NCBI RefSeq assembly: GCF_004208635.1
Contig: NZ_CP035806.1
Coordinates: forward strand, 2,232,001-2,296,000
From: Leucobacter triazinivorans
Lineage (GTDB): Bacteria > Actinomycetota > Actinomycetes > Actinomycetales > Microbacteriaceae
Direction: 5' to 3'
DNA length: 64,000 nt
Shown: positions 50,966-60,788 of the stretch, piece after piece
Layout: each line of letters starts with the position of its first letter
Numbering within the stretch: the first letter of the stretch is position 1
Translations under genes and position numbers: made by a program
The notes under the pieces: model-generated
What the model saw: only the letters and a program-made list of their open reading frames with translations
What the model was told of the DNA's origin: nothing
Database searches by the model: none

Positions 50966-53110
50966 CTACCCGACGGTCGCCAGCGCGAACGGGAGCACCG
51001 CCGCGGCCCCGGCGGCGATGAGCGCTCGGGACGCGACGGTGACGGTCCAGCGGCTGTCGACGAGGTCGTCGACGAGCAGGAGCGGGCCGGGAGCCTGCTC
51101 GACGGAGGCCGCGAGCTCGGCGGACACGCTGAAGCGCCGCCACACCGAGGCCAGGCGGAACGCGCTGTTGCCGCCGGGGCCCGTGACCGCCACGTCGGGG
51201 TCGACGTCCAGCGTGCCGAGCAGGGGCAGCCGACCGAGGCGCGCGATCTCGGCGGCGGTGCTCGACACGAGGCGTGGCCGCGTGAGCGAGGGCATCGCGA
51301 CGACGCCGACGGGGCGCTGCTCCCACGGCCAGTCTCGCAGCGCCGCGACGACGCCCGTCACGAGCCGATCGTCGATCTCGCGATCGACGGCGCCGGCGGC
51401 GAAGAGTTCGCGCAGCGGACCGCCCCACCCCAGGTCGGTGAGTCGCGCGAGCGCGCGGCCCTCGAGGGGTCGTTCTGCGACCGGAATCCGCCCCTTCACC
51501 GGGACTCCGCGGCGGTCGGCGCCGCTGGGCCACTGCGCGCGCGGCTCGATCGGCACGCCCGCGCGCCGCAGTCGCGCTGCCGCCTGCTCTGCGGCTGCCG
51601 CGGGGACCTCCGACGGCATCCAGGGCCCGGCGCACACGTCGCACCGGCCGCAGGGCGCGGCGGTGGTGTCGTCGAGCTGCCGCTGCAGCGTCTCCATGCG
51701 GCACCGCTCTCCCCGCTCGTAGTCGAGCATCGCGCGCTGCTCTGCCGTGCGAGCGGCCGCGATCCGCCCGTACCGCTCCGCGTCGTAGCTCCAGCCCTGA
51801 CCCGTCGACACCCACCCGCCGCTCACCCGCCGCACCGAGCCGTCGACGTCGAGCACCTTCAGCAGCAGCTCGAGCGGCGTCCGTTTGATGTCGACGCGCG
51901 CCTCGATGGCGGGCGTCGAGAGCGGTGCGCCGTCTGCCGCGTCGAGCGCGGCGAGCACGGCCGCGGCCCGCTCGGGGTCGGGCATCGACGCGGTCGCGAA
52001 GTAGTGCCAGACCTCCTCGTCCTCAGCGCCGGGAAGCAGCAGCACATCGGCGTGGGCGGTGCCGCGACCGGCGCGGCCCACCTGCTGGTAGTAGGCCACC
52101 GGGGATGAGGGGGCGCCGAGGTGCAGCACGAAGCCGAGGTCGGGCTTGTCGAATCCCATGCCGAGCGCGCTGGTGGCCACGAGCGCCTTCACCTCGTCGG
52201 CCTTGAGCGCCGCCTCGAGGCGCTCCCGCTCCTCGGGATCGGTGCGTCCCGTGTACGGCGCGACCGCATGGCCGGCCTCTCGCAGCACCTGCGCGGCATC
52301 CTCCGCGGCCGACACCGTCAGCGCGTAGACGATGCCGCTGCCCCGCAGCTCGCCGAGGTGGGCCGCGAGCCAGGCCAGGCGGTCCTGCGCGGAGGGCAAG
52401 CGCAGGCAGCCGAGCCGCAGGGAGTCGCGGGCGAGGCTGCCCCGCAGAGTGAGCACGTCGTCGCCGAGCTGCTCGACGACGTCGCTCACCACTCGCTCAT
52501 TGGCGGTCGCGGTGGTGGCGAGTACCGGGACGCCGCGCCCGAGCGCGGCGAGGAGCGCGGCGATGCGCCGGTAGTCGGGGCGGAAATCGTGTCCCCAGTC
52601 CGAGATGCAGTGCGCCTCGTCGATGACGAGGAGGCCCATGCGCGCGAGCAGCTGGGGCAGTCGGGTCTCGCGGAACCGGGGGTTGTTGAGACGTTCGGGG
52701 GAGACGAGCAGCACATCGAGGTCGTCGGAGTCGAGGCGCCGTTCGATCTCCGCCCACTCGTCTGCCGTCGCGGAGTTGATGGCGGCTGCGCGCACACCGG
52801 CGCGCTCCGCGGCGGATACCTGATCGCGCATCAGGGCGAGCAGCGGCGAGACGAGGAGGGTGGGGCCTGATCCTCTCGCTCGCAGCAGCGCGGTGGCGAC
52901 GAAGTAGACGGCCGACTTGCCCCACCCGGTGCGCTGCACCACGAGCGCTCGCCGGCGCTCGTCGACGAGCGCGCCGATGGCCTCGAACTGGCCGGGGTGG
53001 AACGCGGCGTCGACGCGCCCGGTGAGGCGGCGGAGCACGTCGAGTGCTTCGGCGCGTGTGGAGTGCTCGCTCGAGTGCATGGCTCCGATGATGCCAGCCG
53101 CCTCCGACAT
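50966..53110 (-). CDS. RecQ-family helicase with C-terminal phosphoribosyltransferase-like domain
   Basis: 714 residues from ATG 53110; ATG 53080 (MHSSEHS) is also possible. Helicase core: motif I QRTGWGKSAVYFVAT (unusual TGWGKS), LLVSPLLALMRDQV, DEAH box LVIDEAHCISDWGHDFRPDYRRI, ALVATSALGMGFDKPDLGFVLHLGAP, YYQQVGRAGRG, and a zinc cluster of four Cys in CRMETLQRQLDDTTAAPCGRCDVC. There is no HRDC domain. Residues about 560-714 are a separate domain ending LLLVDDLVDSRWTVTVASRALIAAGA, the PRPP-binding loop of type I phosphoribosyltransferases (ComF-like). It is divergent from dnaK, and the first HspR-type inverted repeat starts 16 bp from its ATG. Confidence 0.88.
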   Translation of the reverse strand: MSEAAGIIGAMHSSEHSTRAEALDVLRRLTGRVDAAFHPGQFEAIGALVDERRRALVVQRTGWGKSAVYFVATALLRARGSGPTLLVSPLLALMRDQVSAAERAGVRAAAINSATADEWAEIERRLDSDDLDVLLVSPERLNNPRFRETRLPQLLARMGLLVIDEAHCISDWGHDFRPDYRRIAALLAALGRGVPVLATTATANERVVSDVVEQLGDDVLTLRGSLARDSLRLGCLRLPSAQDRLAWLAAHLGELRGSGIVYALTVSAAEDAAQVLREAGHAVAPYTGRTDPEERERLEAALKADEVKALVATSALGMGFDKPDLGFVLHLGAPSSPVAYYQQVGRAGRGTAHADVLLLPGAEDEEVWHYFATASMPDPERAAAVLAALDAADGAPLSTPAIEARVDIKRTPLELLLKVLDVDGSVRRVSGGWVSTGQGWSYDAERYGRIAAARTAEQRAMLDYERGERCRMETLQRQLDDTTAAPCGRCDVCAGPWMPSEVPAAAAEQAAARLRRAGVPIEPRAQWPSGADRRGVPVKGRIPVAERPLEGRALARLTDLGWGGPLRELFAAGAVDREIDDRLVTGVVAALRDWPWEQRPVGVVAMPSLTRPRLVSSTAAEIARLGRLPLLGTLDVDPDVAVTGPGGNSAFRLASVWRRFSVSAELAASVEQAPGPLLLVDDLVDSRWTVTVASRALIAAGAAAVLPFALATVG

Positions 53111-53125
53111 TCGTCCCAATGGCTG

Positions 53126-53152
53126 AAAGTTGAGTGAATTCGACTCAACTTT
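53126..53152. promoter_or_regulatory. HAIR-like inverted repeat, recQ side
   Basis: AAAGTTGAGT, seven bases, ACTCAACTTT: a perfect 10-bp inverted repeat with the HAIR spacing and core TTGAGT-N7-ACTCAA; only the outer C/G pair differs from consensus. It lies between the recQ start and the dnaK -35. Confidence 0.75.
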
Positions 53153-53164
53153 TTCCGGCGTGAC

Positions 53165-53190
53165 TTGACTCGGCCGCGACGTCGCGTAAA

Positions 53191-53192
<2 letters not shown>
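53165..53192 (+). promoter_or_regulatory. dnaK operon promoter
   Basis: -35 TTGACT (53165-53170), 16-bp spacer, -10 TAAACT (53187-53192). The -10 overlaps the second HAIR box, as at clpB. Confidence 0.65.
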
Positions 53193-55139
<1,947 letters not shown>

Positions 55140-55141
55140 CG

Positions 55142-55822
55142 ATGGTCGACAAGGAACAGCGCACGCCGGGCGAGGATCCCGATCGCGACGATGTTCCTGC
55201 GGGGCCGGCTCGGGACGATGCGCCACGCGCGTCGTCGCCGGGATCGGCCGGCTCACCAGCCGCGGGGCCGGAGGCGGATGACGCTTCCGGCCCCGCGCCG
55301 CAGGAGGACGCCGACGGCGACCTGACCGTCGACGACATCCTGGGGGCGGAGCAGAGCGCCCACGCCGCGGCAGCCGAGGGCGCCGCGGACGGCGGCGAGA
55401 CTGCCGACAGCCCGTACCTCGAGGATCTGCGCCGGCTCACGGCGGAGTACGCGAACTACCGCAAGCGCACCGAGGCGAACGCCGAGCGCGACAAGCAGCG
55501 CGCCACCGCAGCGGCGGTGACCCCGCTGCTGACCGTGCTCGACGACCTCGACCGCGCCGAGCAGCACGGTGATCTCGCCGACGGGTCCGCGTTCGCGACC
55601 ATCGCGCAGAAGATCCGGGGCACCATGGAGCGACTCGGTCTCGAGGGCTTCGGCGAGAAGGGCGAGCCCTTCGACCCGCAGCTGCATGAGGCGATCGCCC
55701 AGGTGCCGGTTCCGGGCACCGAGCAGCACACCATCCTGGACGTGATCGAGCGGGGGTACCGCATCGGCGATGTCGAACTGCGCCCCGCCAAGGTAGCGGT
55801 GGCGGTGGGGGCTGATGGCTAG
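55142..55822 (+). CDS. grpE: Nucleotide exchange factor GrpE
   Basis: 226 residues. A disordered acidic N-terminal half (about 1-90) is followed by the long helix [25 protein letters not shown], and the beta domain ends [55 protein letters not shown], the family signature. It drives ADP release from DnaK. Overlaps dnaJ by 8 bp. Confidence 0.96.
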   Translation: MVDKEQRTPGEDPDRDDVPAGPARDDAPRASSPGSAGSPAAGPEADDASGPAPQEDADGDLTVDDILGAEQSAHAAAAEGAADGGETADSPYLEDLRRLTAEYANYRKRTEANAERDKQRATAAAVTPLLTVLDDLDRAEQHGDLADGSAFATIAQKIRGTMERLGLEGFGEKGEPFDPQLHEAIAQVPVPGTEQHTILDVIERGYRIGDVELRPAKVAVAVGADG

Positions 55823-56774
55823 TCAGGATTGGCTCGAGAAGGATTTCTACCAGATCCTCGGCGTGTCCAAGGACGCGAGCGACGCCGAGCTGAAGAAGAC
55901 CTACCGCAAGCTCGCCCGCAAGTATCACCCGGATTCGAATCCGGGTGACACCGCGGCCGAGGCGAGGTTCAAGGAGATCAGCGAAGCCTACTCGGTGCTC
56001 TCCGATCCCGAGCAGCGCGCCGAGTACGACCAGATCCGCGCCATGGGTGCGGGCGGAGCCCGCTTCACCGCCGGCGGCGGGGGAGCGCAGGGCTTCGAGG
56101 ACGTCTTCGGCGGCATGTTCGGGGGCGGCCGCGGCGGCACCCACTTCAGCTACCAGCAGGGCGGCGGCCAGGGCTTCGAGGACATCTTCGGCGGCATGTT
56201 CGGAGGGGGCGCGCCGCGCGGACCCCAGCCCGGTCGCGACATCCAGGCGTCGACCACGCTCGATTTCGAGACCGCGGTGCGCGGCGACACGGTCACTCTG
56301 CAGGCCCCCAACGGGCCGGTGAAGGTGAAGATTCCCGCGGGCGTCTCGGACGGCCAGAAGATCAAGGTGCGCGGCAAGGGCGAGCCGAGCCCGAGCGGCG
56401 GGCCGGCCGGCGACATCATCCTCACGATCAGCGTGCGCAAGCACCCGGTCTTCGAGCGCGACGGCCAGAACCTGCGCCTCAAGCTGCCGGTGACGTTCTC
56501 CGAGGCGGCGCTCGGCGCGACCGTCGAGGTGCCCACGCTCGAGGGGGCGCCGGTGAAGCTCAAGGTGCAGCCGGGGACGCCGAGCGGCCGTGTGCTGCGC
56601 GTCAAGGGGCGTGGCGTCAAGAGTGCGAAGGGCACCGGCGACCTGCTGGCCGAGGTGCAGGTGGTCGTGCCGTCGCACCTTTCGGATTCGGCACGCGAGG
56701 CGCTCGAGGCGTTTCGCGCCGTCGAACCGCAGGAGAATCCGCGAGAGGATCTGCTCGCGCGGTCGCGCGGCTAG
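55815..56774 (+). CDS. DnaJ-type cochaperone without zinc fingers (class B)
   Basis: 319 residues. J domain 8-75 with the HPD motif in [11 protein letters not shown], a Gly/Phe-rich region with two [12 protein letters not shown] repeats (about 95-140), and two beta-sandwich substrate domains ([31 protein letters not shown] and on). The CxxCxGxG zinc repeats found in mycobacterial and streptomycete operonic DnaJ1 are absent, giving a CbpA-like layout. It stimulates DnaK ATPase. GGTGGGGG upstream of the ATG serves as Shine-Dalgarno inside grpE. Confidence 0.94.
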   Translation: MASQDWLEKDFYQILGVSKDASDAELKKTYRKLARKYHPDSNPGDTAAEARFKEISEAYSVLSDPEQRAEYDQIRAMGAGGARFTAGGGGAQGFEDVFGGMFGGGRGGTHFSYQQGGGQGFEDIFGGMFGGGAPRGPQPGRDIQASTTLDFETAVRGDTVTLQAPNGPVKVKIPAGVSDGQKIKVRGKGEPSPSGGPAGDIILTISVRKHPVFERDGQNLRLKLPVTFSEAALGATVEVPTLEGAPVKLKVQPGTPSGRVLRVKGRGVKSAKGTGDLLAEVQVVVPSHLSDSAREALEAFRAVEPQENPREDLLARSRG

Positions 56775-56936
56775 CGGATCCGGGCCGCTCGGCAGGTGCT
56801 CCCGTCGAGCGGCCCGTCACCCGGGTCGGGTGGAGCGTCACCCGGTCGGTCGGAGCGAGCACCGGGCTGAGCGCCTCGCGCAGCGACGAGTCGTCTCTGT
56901 GAACACCCCACCGGATCCCTCACGAAAGGACATCTC

Positions 56937-57359
56937 ATGGCGGCGCCCCAGATGGATCGCTACACGCCCGTCTTCGCGATCGCGGCGGCGGCAGAACTCG
57001 CCGAGATGCACCCGCAGACGTTGCGGCAGTACGACCGCATCGGGCTGGTGTCGCCCCAGCGCACCCGGGGCAACACGCGCCGCTACTCTCTGCACGACGT
57101 CGCGCGGCTGCGCGAGGTCGCCCGGCTCTCGGCCGAGGGGCTCAGTCTCGAGGGGATCCGCAGGGTGCTGCAGCTCGAGGATCGCGTGCGCGAGCTCGAA
57201 GGCCGTGTCTCCGAGCTCGAGCACGCGCTGACCGAGGAGCGGCTGCGACGCCCCGAGCGGCGCGTCTTCGCCGCGGGGGCGGCGGGCGGCGAGGTGATCA
57301 CGCTGCGACGCGGCACGCGGGTGCGGCGCAACGCCGAGATCGTCGTCTGGAAGCCGTAG
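56937..57359 (+). CDS. hspR: Heat-shock repressor HspR (MerR family)
   Basis: 140 residues. MerR winged helix about 12-80 with FAIAAAAELAEMHPQTLRQYDRIGLVSPQRTRGNTRRYSLHDVARLREV, then heptad helix LEDRVRELEGRVSELEHALTEE, and a basic tail RRGTRVRRN. HspR binds HAIR boxes with DnaK as corepressor. Its three candidate sites in the window are at clpB (3415), and at 53126 and 53191 in front of this operon. ATG 56937 has AAAGGA 7 nt upstream; 162 bp separate it from dnaJ. Confidence 0.95.
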   Translation: MAAPQMDRYTPVFAIAAAAELAEMHPQTLRQYDRIGLVSPQRTRGNTRRYSLHDVARLREVARLSAEGLSLEGIRRVLQLEDRVRELEGRVSELEHALTEERLRRPERRVFAAGAAGGEVITLRRGTRVRRNAEIVVWKP

Positions 57360-57458
57360 GGGTCCGCTCCGCGGGGTGGGCGGCGCTGCCGGAGCTGATG
57401 CATAGCGTCGCCTTGTTCGCGGAGCTCTCACCCGCTGCTGCTGTGGTGGTCCGTCCCC

Positions 57459-57540
57459 GTCATCCTGCGCGGAGTCGCAGGATCCATCCGCGCATTTCGC
57501 GGGAACGCTATGACATCAGGCGAGCCGCAGGATCCATCAC
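57459..57540. repeat. Palindromic repeat pair, cluster 4
   Basis: GTCATCCTGCGCGGAG followed by TCGCAGGATCCA (57459-57486), then a half copy GAGCCGCAGGATCCATCAC (about 57522-57540). It lies between hspR and the methyltransferase gene. Confidence 0.8.
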
Positions 57541-57565
57541 CGAGCGAATCGGAAGCCCGCGCCGC

Positions 57566-57571
57566 TAACGT
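57566..57571 (+). promoter_or_regulatory. -10 of the methyltransferase gene (leaderless)
   Basis: TAACGT, six bases, then GTG at 57578. Confidence 0.5.
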
Positions 57572-57577
57572 GGTGGG

Positions 57578-58723
57578 GTGAGCGCCGCCGAGACTTCTGA
57601 CTTCTCCGAGCTCTTCGCGGAGCTGTCGCGGGAGCCGGACTTCGATGCACCCGAGCTGCAGGCCCACGACGCCGCCGACGAGCTGATCCTCGCCACGGCT
57701 GCCGATGCGGTGCGCCGACTCGGGCACGGCGAGCTCGTGGTGATCGGGGATCGCCACGGCGCGCTCACGCTCGGCGCCGCAGGAGTGCTCGGCGCGAGGG
57801 GGATCCGTACGCACCAGGACCCGCTGCTCGGGGAGCGCGCGCTGGTCCGCAACGCGGAGCGCCTCCGACTGACGGACGCGTTCGCCTCGCACGCGCTCGA
57901 CGCAGCGCTGCTCGACGGTGCACGAGTGGTGCTGCTGCAGCTGCCGCGCGGGCTCGACGCGCTCGAGGAGATCGCGTCGTGCGTCGCGCGCTGGGCTGCG
58001 CCCGATGTGCGCGTCTACGCCGGCGGCCGCGTGAAGCACATGACTCGCGCCATGAACGAGGTACTCGGCCGATGCTTCGCGGAGGTCTCGGCCGGGCTCG
58101 GGTGGCGCAAGTCCAGGGTGCTCATGGCGCGGGGCCCGCGGGATCCCGGCCGCCCGTCGTTCCCGCGCTGGGGCGACGATGCGGCGCTTCCGTTCCGCGT
58201 GGCGGCGTACGGTGCGACCTTCGGGGGACCGACGCTCGACCACGGCAGTCGGCTCCTGCTCGCGGGGCTCGGGGATGCGGCACCGGGCGCGCGGCGGATC
58301 GTCGATCTCGGTTGCGGCAACGGCGTGCTCGCTGTGTCGGCCGCTCTCGCCCGCCCGGAGGCGGCCGTCGTCGCCACGGACCAGTCGGCCGCGGCCGTCG
58401 CGGCGACCCGGCTCACAGTCGAGGCCGCGGGTGTGGCCGAGCGCGTCGAGATCCACCGCGCCGACGCTCTGGACGCGGTGCCGGACGGATGGGCCGAGCT
58501 GATCCTGCTCAATCCGCCGTTCCACGCGGGCGCCGCGGTGCACGCGGGGGTGGCGCATCGCTTGATCCGGGCGTGCCGTCGCGCGCTCGCGCCCGGAGGC
58601 GAGCTGCGCCTGGTGTTCAACTCGCACCTGCGATACCGCGCGCTCGTCGAGCGCGCGGTCGGCCCGAGTCGCCAGGTCGCCCGCGACCGCACGTTCACGG
58701 TGCTGTCGGCGATTCGCGGCTGA
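57578..58723 (+). CDS. RsmC/RlmG-like SAM-dependent RNA methyltransferase
   Basis: 381 residues. The N-terminal degenerate methyltransferase-like half (ADELILATAADAVRRLGHGELVVIGDRHGAL) is joined to a catalytic half with FRVAAYGATFGGPTLDHGSRLLLAGL, SAM motif I RRIVDLGCGNGVLAVSAAL, and catalytic motif LILLNPPFHAGAAVHAGVAHRLI (N-P-P-F, for exocyclic amine methylation). This two-domain layout is that of RsmC (16S G1207) and RlmG (23S G1835) guanine-N2 methyltransferases; which rRNA site is modified cannot be told. Leaderless GTG. Confidence 0.88.
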   Translation: MSAAETSDFSELFAELSREPDFDAPELQAHDAADELILATAADAVRRLGHGELVVIGDRHGALTLGAAGVLGARGIRTHQDPLLGERALVRNAERLRLTDAFASHALDAALLDGARVVLLQLPRGLDALEEIASCVARWAAPDVRVYAGGRVKHMTRAMNEVLGRCFAEVSAGLGWRKSRVLMARGPRDPGRPSFPRWGDDAALPFRVAAYGATFGGPTLDHGSRLLLAGLGDAAPGARRIVDLGCGNGVLAVSAALARPEAAVVATDQSAAAVAATRLTVEAAGVAERVEIHRADALDAVPDGWAELILLNPPFHAGAAVHAGVAHRLIRACRRALAPGGELRLVFNSHLRYRALVERAVGPSRQVARDRTFTVLSAIRG

Positions 58724-58886
58724 GCGGCGCCGGCCCGGCCCGCCCCGCGCCGCGCCCCGCCCGCGCCGCGCCGCACCTCCACCGTGCCGCCACCGCCCCG
58801 CGCCTCCGCCGCGCCGCGCGCCGCGCGCCGCGCCTCCAGCGTGCCGCCACCGCGCCGCGCCCGCGCCGAGCGCAGGCGTGAAGTGC

Positions 58887-58935
58887 GAGTCGCGATATGC
58901 CGCTAATCCTGCGCCGAAGCGGCAGATCGCGACTC
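58887..58935. terminator. Long imperfect hairpin between the methyltransferase and XRE genes
   Basis: GAGTCGCGATATGCCGCT pairs with AGCGGCAGATCGCGACTC (18 bp, one mismatch) around a 13-nt loop; AGTG/CACT flanks extend it. It lies between convergent genes, so it may terminate both. The rest of 58724-59108 is CCGCGC-type low complexity and a 14-bp tandem repeat (ACGCAGGGCGCAGG three times at 58967-59008), with no gene seen. Confidence 0.6.
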
Positions 58936-59108
58936 CCACTCGTGCCGTGCCGAGGCAGGACGCAGGACGCAGGGCGCAGGACGCAGGGCGCAGGACGCAG
59001 GGCGCAGGAGGCAGAGGCATGAGGCAGGGGCACAGGCGGCAGGCGGGTGCGGGCGCCGGGGGTGGAACGCAGGCGCGAGTCGGCGCAGAACCTGCTCGTG
59101 CCGGGCGA

Positions 59109-59429
59109 TCAGCTCTTGCGGCGGTGCTGCTCGTCCTGCTCCGCGCGCGCTTTGATGAGATCCCGCGCCGAGAGCTGGTGCAGTCGCTGTCCGTAGTCGT
59201 CAGCGGTGATGCCGCTGAGGAAGGTGCCGGGATCAACGCCGAGCGCGCTTCCGATCCGCACGAGAGTTTCGGCCGTCGGACTCGAGGCTCCGCGCTCGAT
59301 CTTGCCGATGCTGGTCCAGCTGATCTCGGAGAGTTCGCCGAGATCTTCGAGCGAGATGCCGAGCCGGTGGCGGACTGCACGCACGCGCTGGCCGATCTGC
59401 AGCGCGGCGGACGAGTGGATCTTGGACAC
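59109..59429 (-). CDS. XRE-family transcriptional regulator
   Basis: 106 residues. Helix-turn-helix_3 about 12-65: IGQRVRAVRHRLGISLEDLGELSEISWTSIGKIERGASSPTAETLVRIGSALGVDP. The remaining 40 residues are polar (DDYGQRLHQLSARDLIKARAEQDEQHRRKS). The target is unknown, and no partner toxin or methylase is adjacent. It sits alone between low-complexity DNA and the DUF4229 gene. Confidence 0.85.
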   Translation of the reverse strand: MSKIHSSAALQIGQRVRAVRHRLGISLEDLGELSEISWTSIGKIERGASSPTAETLVRIGSALGVDPGTFLSGITADDYGQRLHQLSARDLIKARAEQDEQHRRKS

Positions 59430-59510
59430 CGGACTAGCGTGCTCGTCTCGGTTCCGAAGTGCCAGAAGTCAAACGCACTGGCTGAAAACGGCCAGTGCTT
59501 CAGGGGTCGA

Positions 59511-59972
59511 TCAGCTCCCCTCGGGGCCCTGCGCTCGGGCGCGCTCCGGAGCCGGAACGTCGCTGGTCGTCTGCGCTGCCGCAGCCGCCTCCGCCCCGGT
59601 GGACTCAGCCGTGCCCGAAGTCGCCGCGGCACGCGATGCGGGATCGGCGGGCTCGCCGGAGTGGGCGTCGGCAGAAGTCGGCCCGCCTGCTTCGGCGGCC
59701 GCGATCGCGTCGTCTTCGGCGATGTCGTCCGCCGTGCGATCGCGATTGCGCCAGTCGTAGATGCTGGCCGAGGCGGTCTCGCGCGGCTTCGAAAGCAGAA
59801 GCAATGAGAGCGAGACGCTGATGAGGGCCGCGAGCACTGCGGCGACGACCGCCGAGAGCATCGGCGAGAATCGCAGTGAGAGCCCGAGCAGGTAGATGAG
59901 TGCGAACGGCACCGCGAAGAAGAGCAGGCGCAGCACGGTGTAGGTGATCCAGGCGGAGCGGGGGGTCTTCAC
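59511..59972 (-). CDS. DUF4229 membrane protein
   Basis: 153 residues from GTG 59972. Two helices (ITYTVLRLLFFAVPFALIYLLGL and MLSAVVAAVLAALISVSLSLLLLS) are followed by RETASASIYDWRNRD and an acidic Ala-rich tail of about 80 residues. DUF4229 proteins are typically found beside PLDc_N and men genes in actinobacteria, as here, but their role is unknown. Leaderless, with TAGACT seven bases upstream. Confidence 0.85.
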   Translation of the reverse strand: MKTPRSAWITYTVLRLLFFAVPFALIYLLGLSLRFSPMLSAVVAAVLAALISVSLSLLLLSKPRETASASIYDWRNRDRTADDIAEDDAIAAAEAGGPTSADAHSGEPADPASRAAATSGTAESTGAEAAAAAQTTSDVPAPERARAQGPEGS

Positions 59973-59979
59973 GCGTGCG

Positions 59980-59985
59980 AGTCTA
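59980..59985 (-). promoter_or_regulatory. -10 of the DUF4229 gene (leaderless)
   Basis: TAGACT on the minus strand, seven bases before the GTG at 59972. Confidence 0.55.
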
Positions 59986-60065
59986 CTCGCGGCGCCTGAG
60001 CTGAAACCCGGCGTCTGCCCACCGCTCTCGGCTCCGTCCGGATCCCTGCCCCTTGCCGCCGGACC

Positions 60066-60143
60066 GCCGCTCCGGGCCGTCGCGCCGGGCCACCGCTCCG
60101 GGCCGCCGCTCCGGGCCGTCGCGCCGGGCCACCGCTCCGGGCC
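60066..60143. repeat. 39-bp GC-rich tandem repeat
   Basis: Two exact 39-bp units (60066-60104 and 60105-60143), each with GCCGCTCCGGGCC and TCGCGCCGGGCCACC, plus a partial third. It fills much of the 303-bp gap between the divergent DUF4229 and PLDc_N genes. Confidence 0.8.
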
Positions 60144-60263
60144 GCCGGCCTCAGTCCCGCCGGACGCTCCCCGGCCCCCTGTCTCGCCTCGCCCCGGGAC
60201 CCCATCCCGCACTCGAGAACACAGCGGCGCCGAGGCGACCAGCGGGAAGCCAGACACGGCCGG

Positions 60264-60269
60264 TACGAT
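60264..60269 (+). promoter_or_regulatory. -10 of the PLDc_N-menD operon (leaderless)
   Basis: TACGAT, six bases, then ATG at 60276. Confidence 0.55.
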
Positions 60270-60275
60270 GGGGGC

Positions 60276-60788
60276 ATGGTGCGAGTCGTGATTGTCGGGA
60301 TCGTCGTCGCCGTGGCGTTCACGCTGTACGCCCTGGTCGACGCGGCGATGACCGACGCCTCGCGTGCACGCGGGGTGAGCAAGCCGCTCTGGGTCGTGAT
60401 CGTCGTGCTGCTGCCGGTGATCGGCGGCGTGCTCTGGTTCGTGATCGGCAAGGGCGCCAAGTCGACCGCGGCGCGGCGTCCCGCTCCCGACGACGATCCG
60501 CGCTTCACCGGCACTCGCCTCTCGAACGAGGATCTCGACGCGCACATGCGCGATCTCGAGGAGCGGCTGCGGGAGCTCGACAACGAGACCTATCCGGGCG
60601 AGGGGCAAGCGGGGCCGGATCCCGAGCCGACCGCGGAGACGGAGCGCGAGACGACCGAGGGCGCCCGCGACCACGAGGCGCCCGATGAGTCGCGAGGCGC
60701 CGAAGACGCCGCAGGGCAGCCGGGCGGGGGCGACGAATCCGCCAACGGCAGCGACGCGCGCCCCGACGGCGACGCGGCGCAGAAGTGA
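60276..60788 (+). CDS. PLDc_N-domain membrane protein
   Basis: 170 residues. Helix 1 VVIVGIVVAVAFTLYALVDAAM and helix 2 LWVVIVVLLPVIGGVLWFVIGKGA carry the PLDc_N motif (Y-A-L-V-D, then P-x-I-G-x-x-x-W-F). No phospholipase D catalytic domain follows; the C-terminal 100 residues are charged and disordered. It is common in front of menD in actinobacteria and coupled here by a GTGA overlap. Function unknown. Confidence 0.85.
   Translation: MVRVVIVGIVVAVAFTLYALVDAAMTDASRARGVSKPLWVVIVVLLPVIGGVLWFVIGKGAKSTAARRPAPDDDPRFTGTRLSNEDLDAHMRDLEERLRELDNETYPGEGQAGPDPEPTAETERETTEGARDHEAPDESRGAEDAAGQPGGGDESANGSDARPDGDAAQK

Noticed and set aside
58724..59108. Small coding genes in the GC-rich gap before the XRE gene
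   Set aside because: Frames are translations of CCGCGC-type and CGCAGG tandem repeats without start-site or domain support; only the hairpin is a credible feature.
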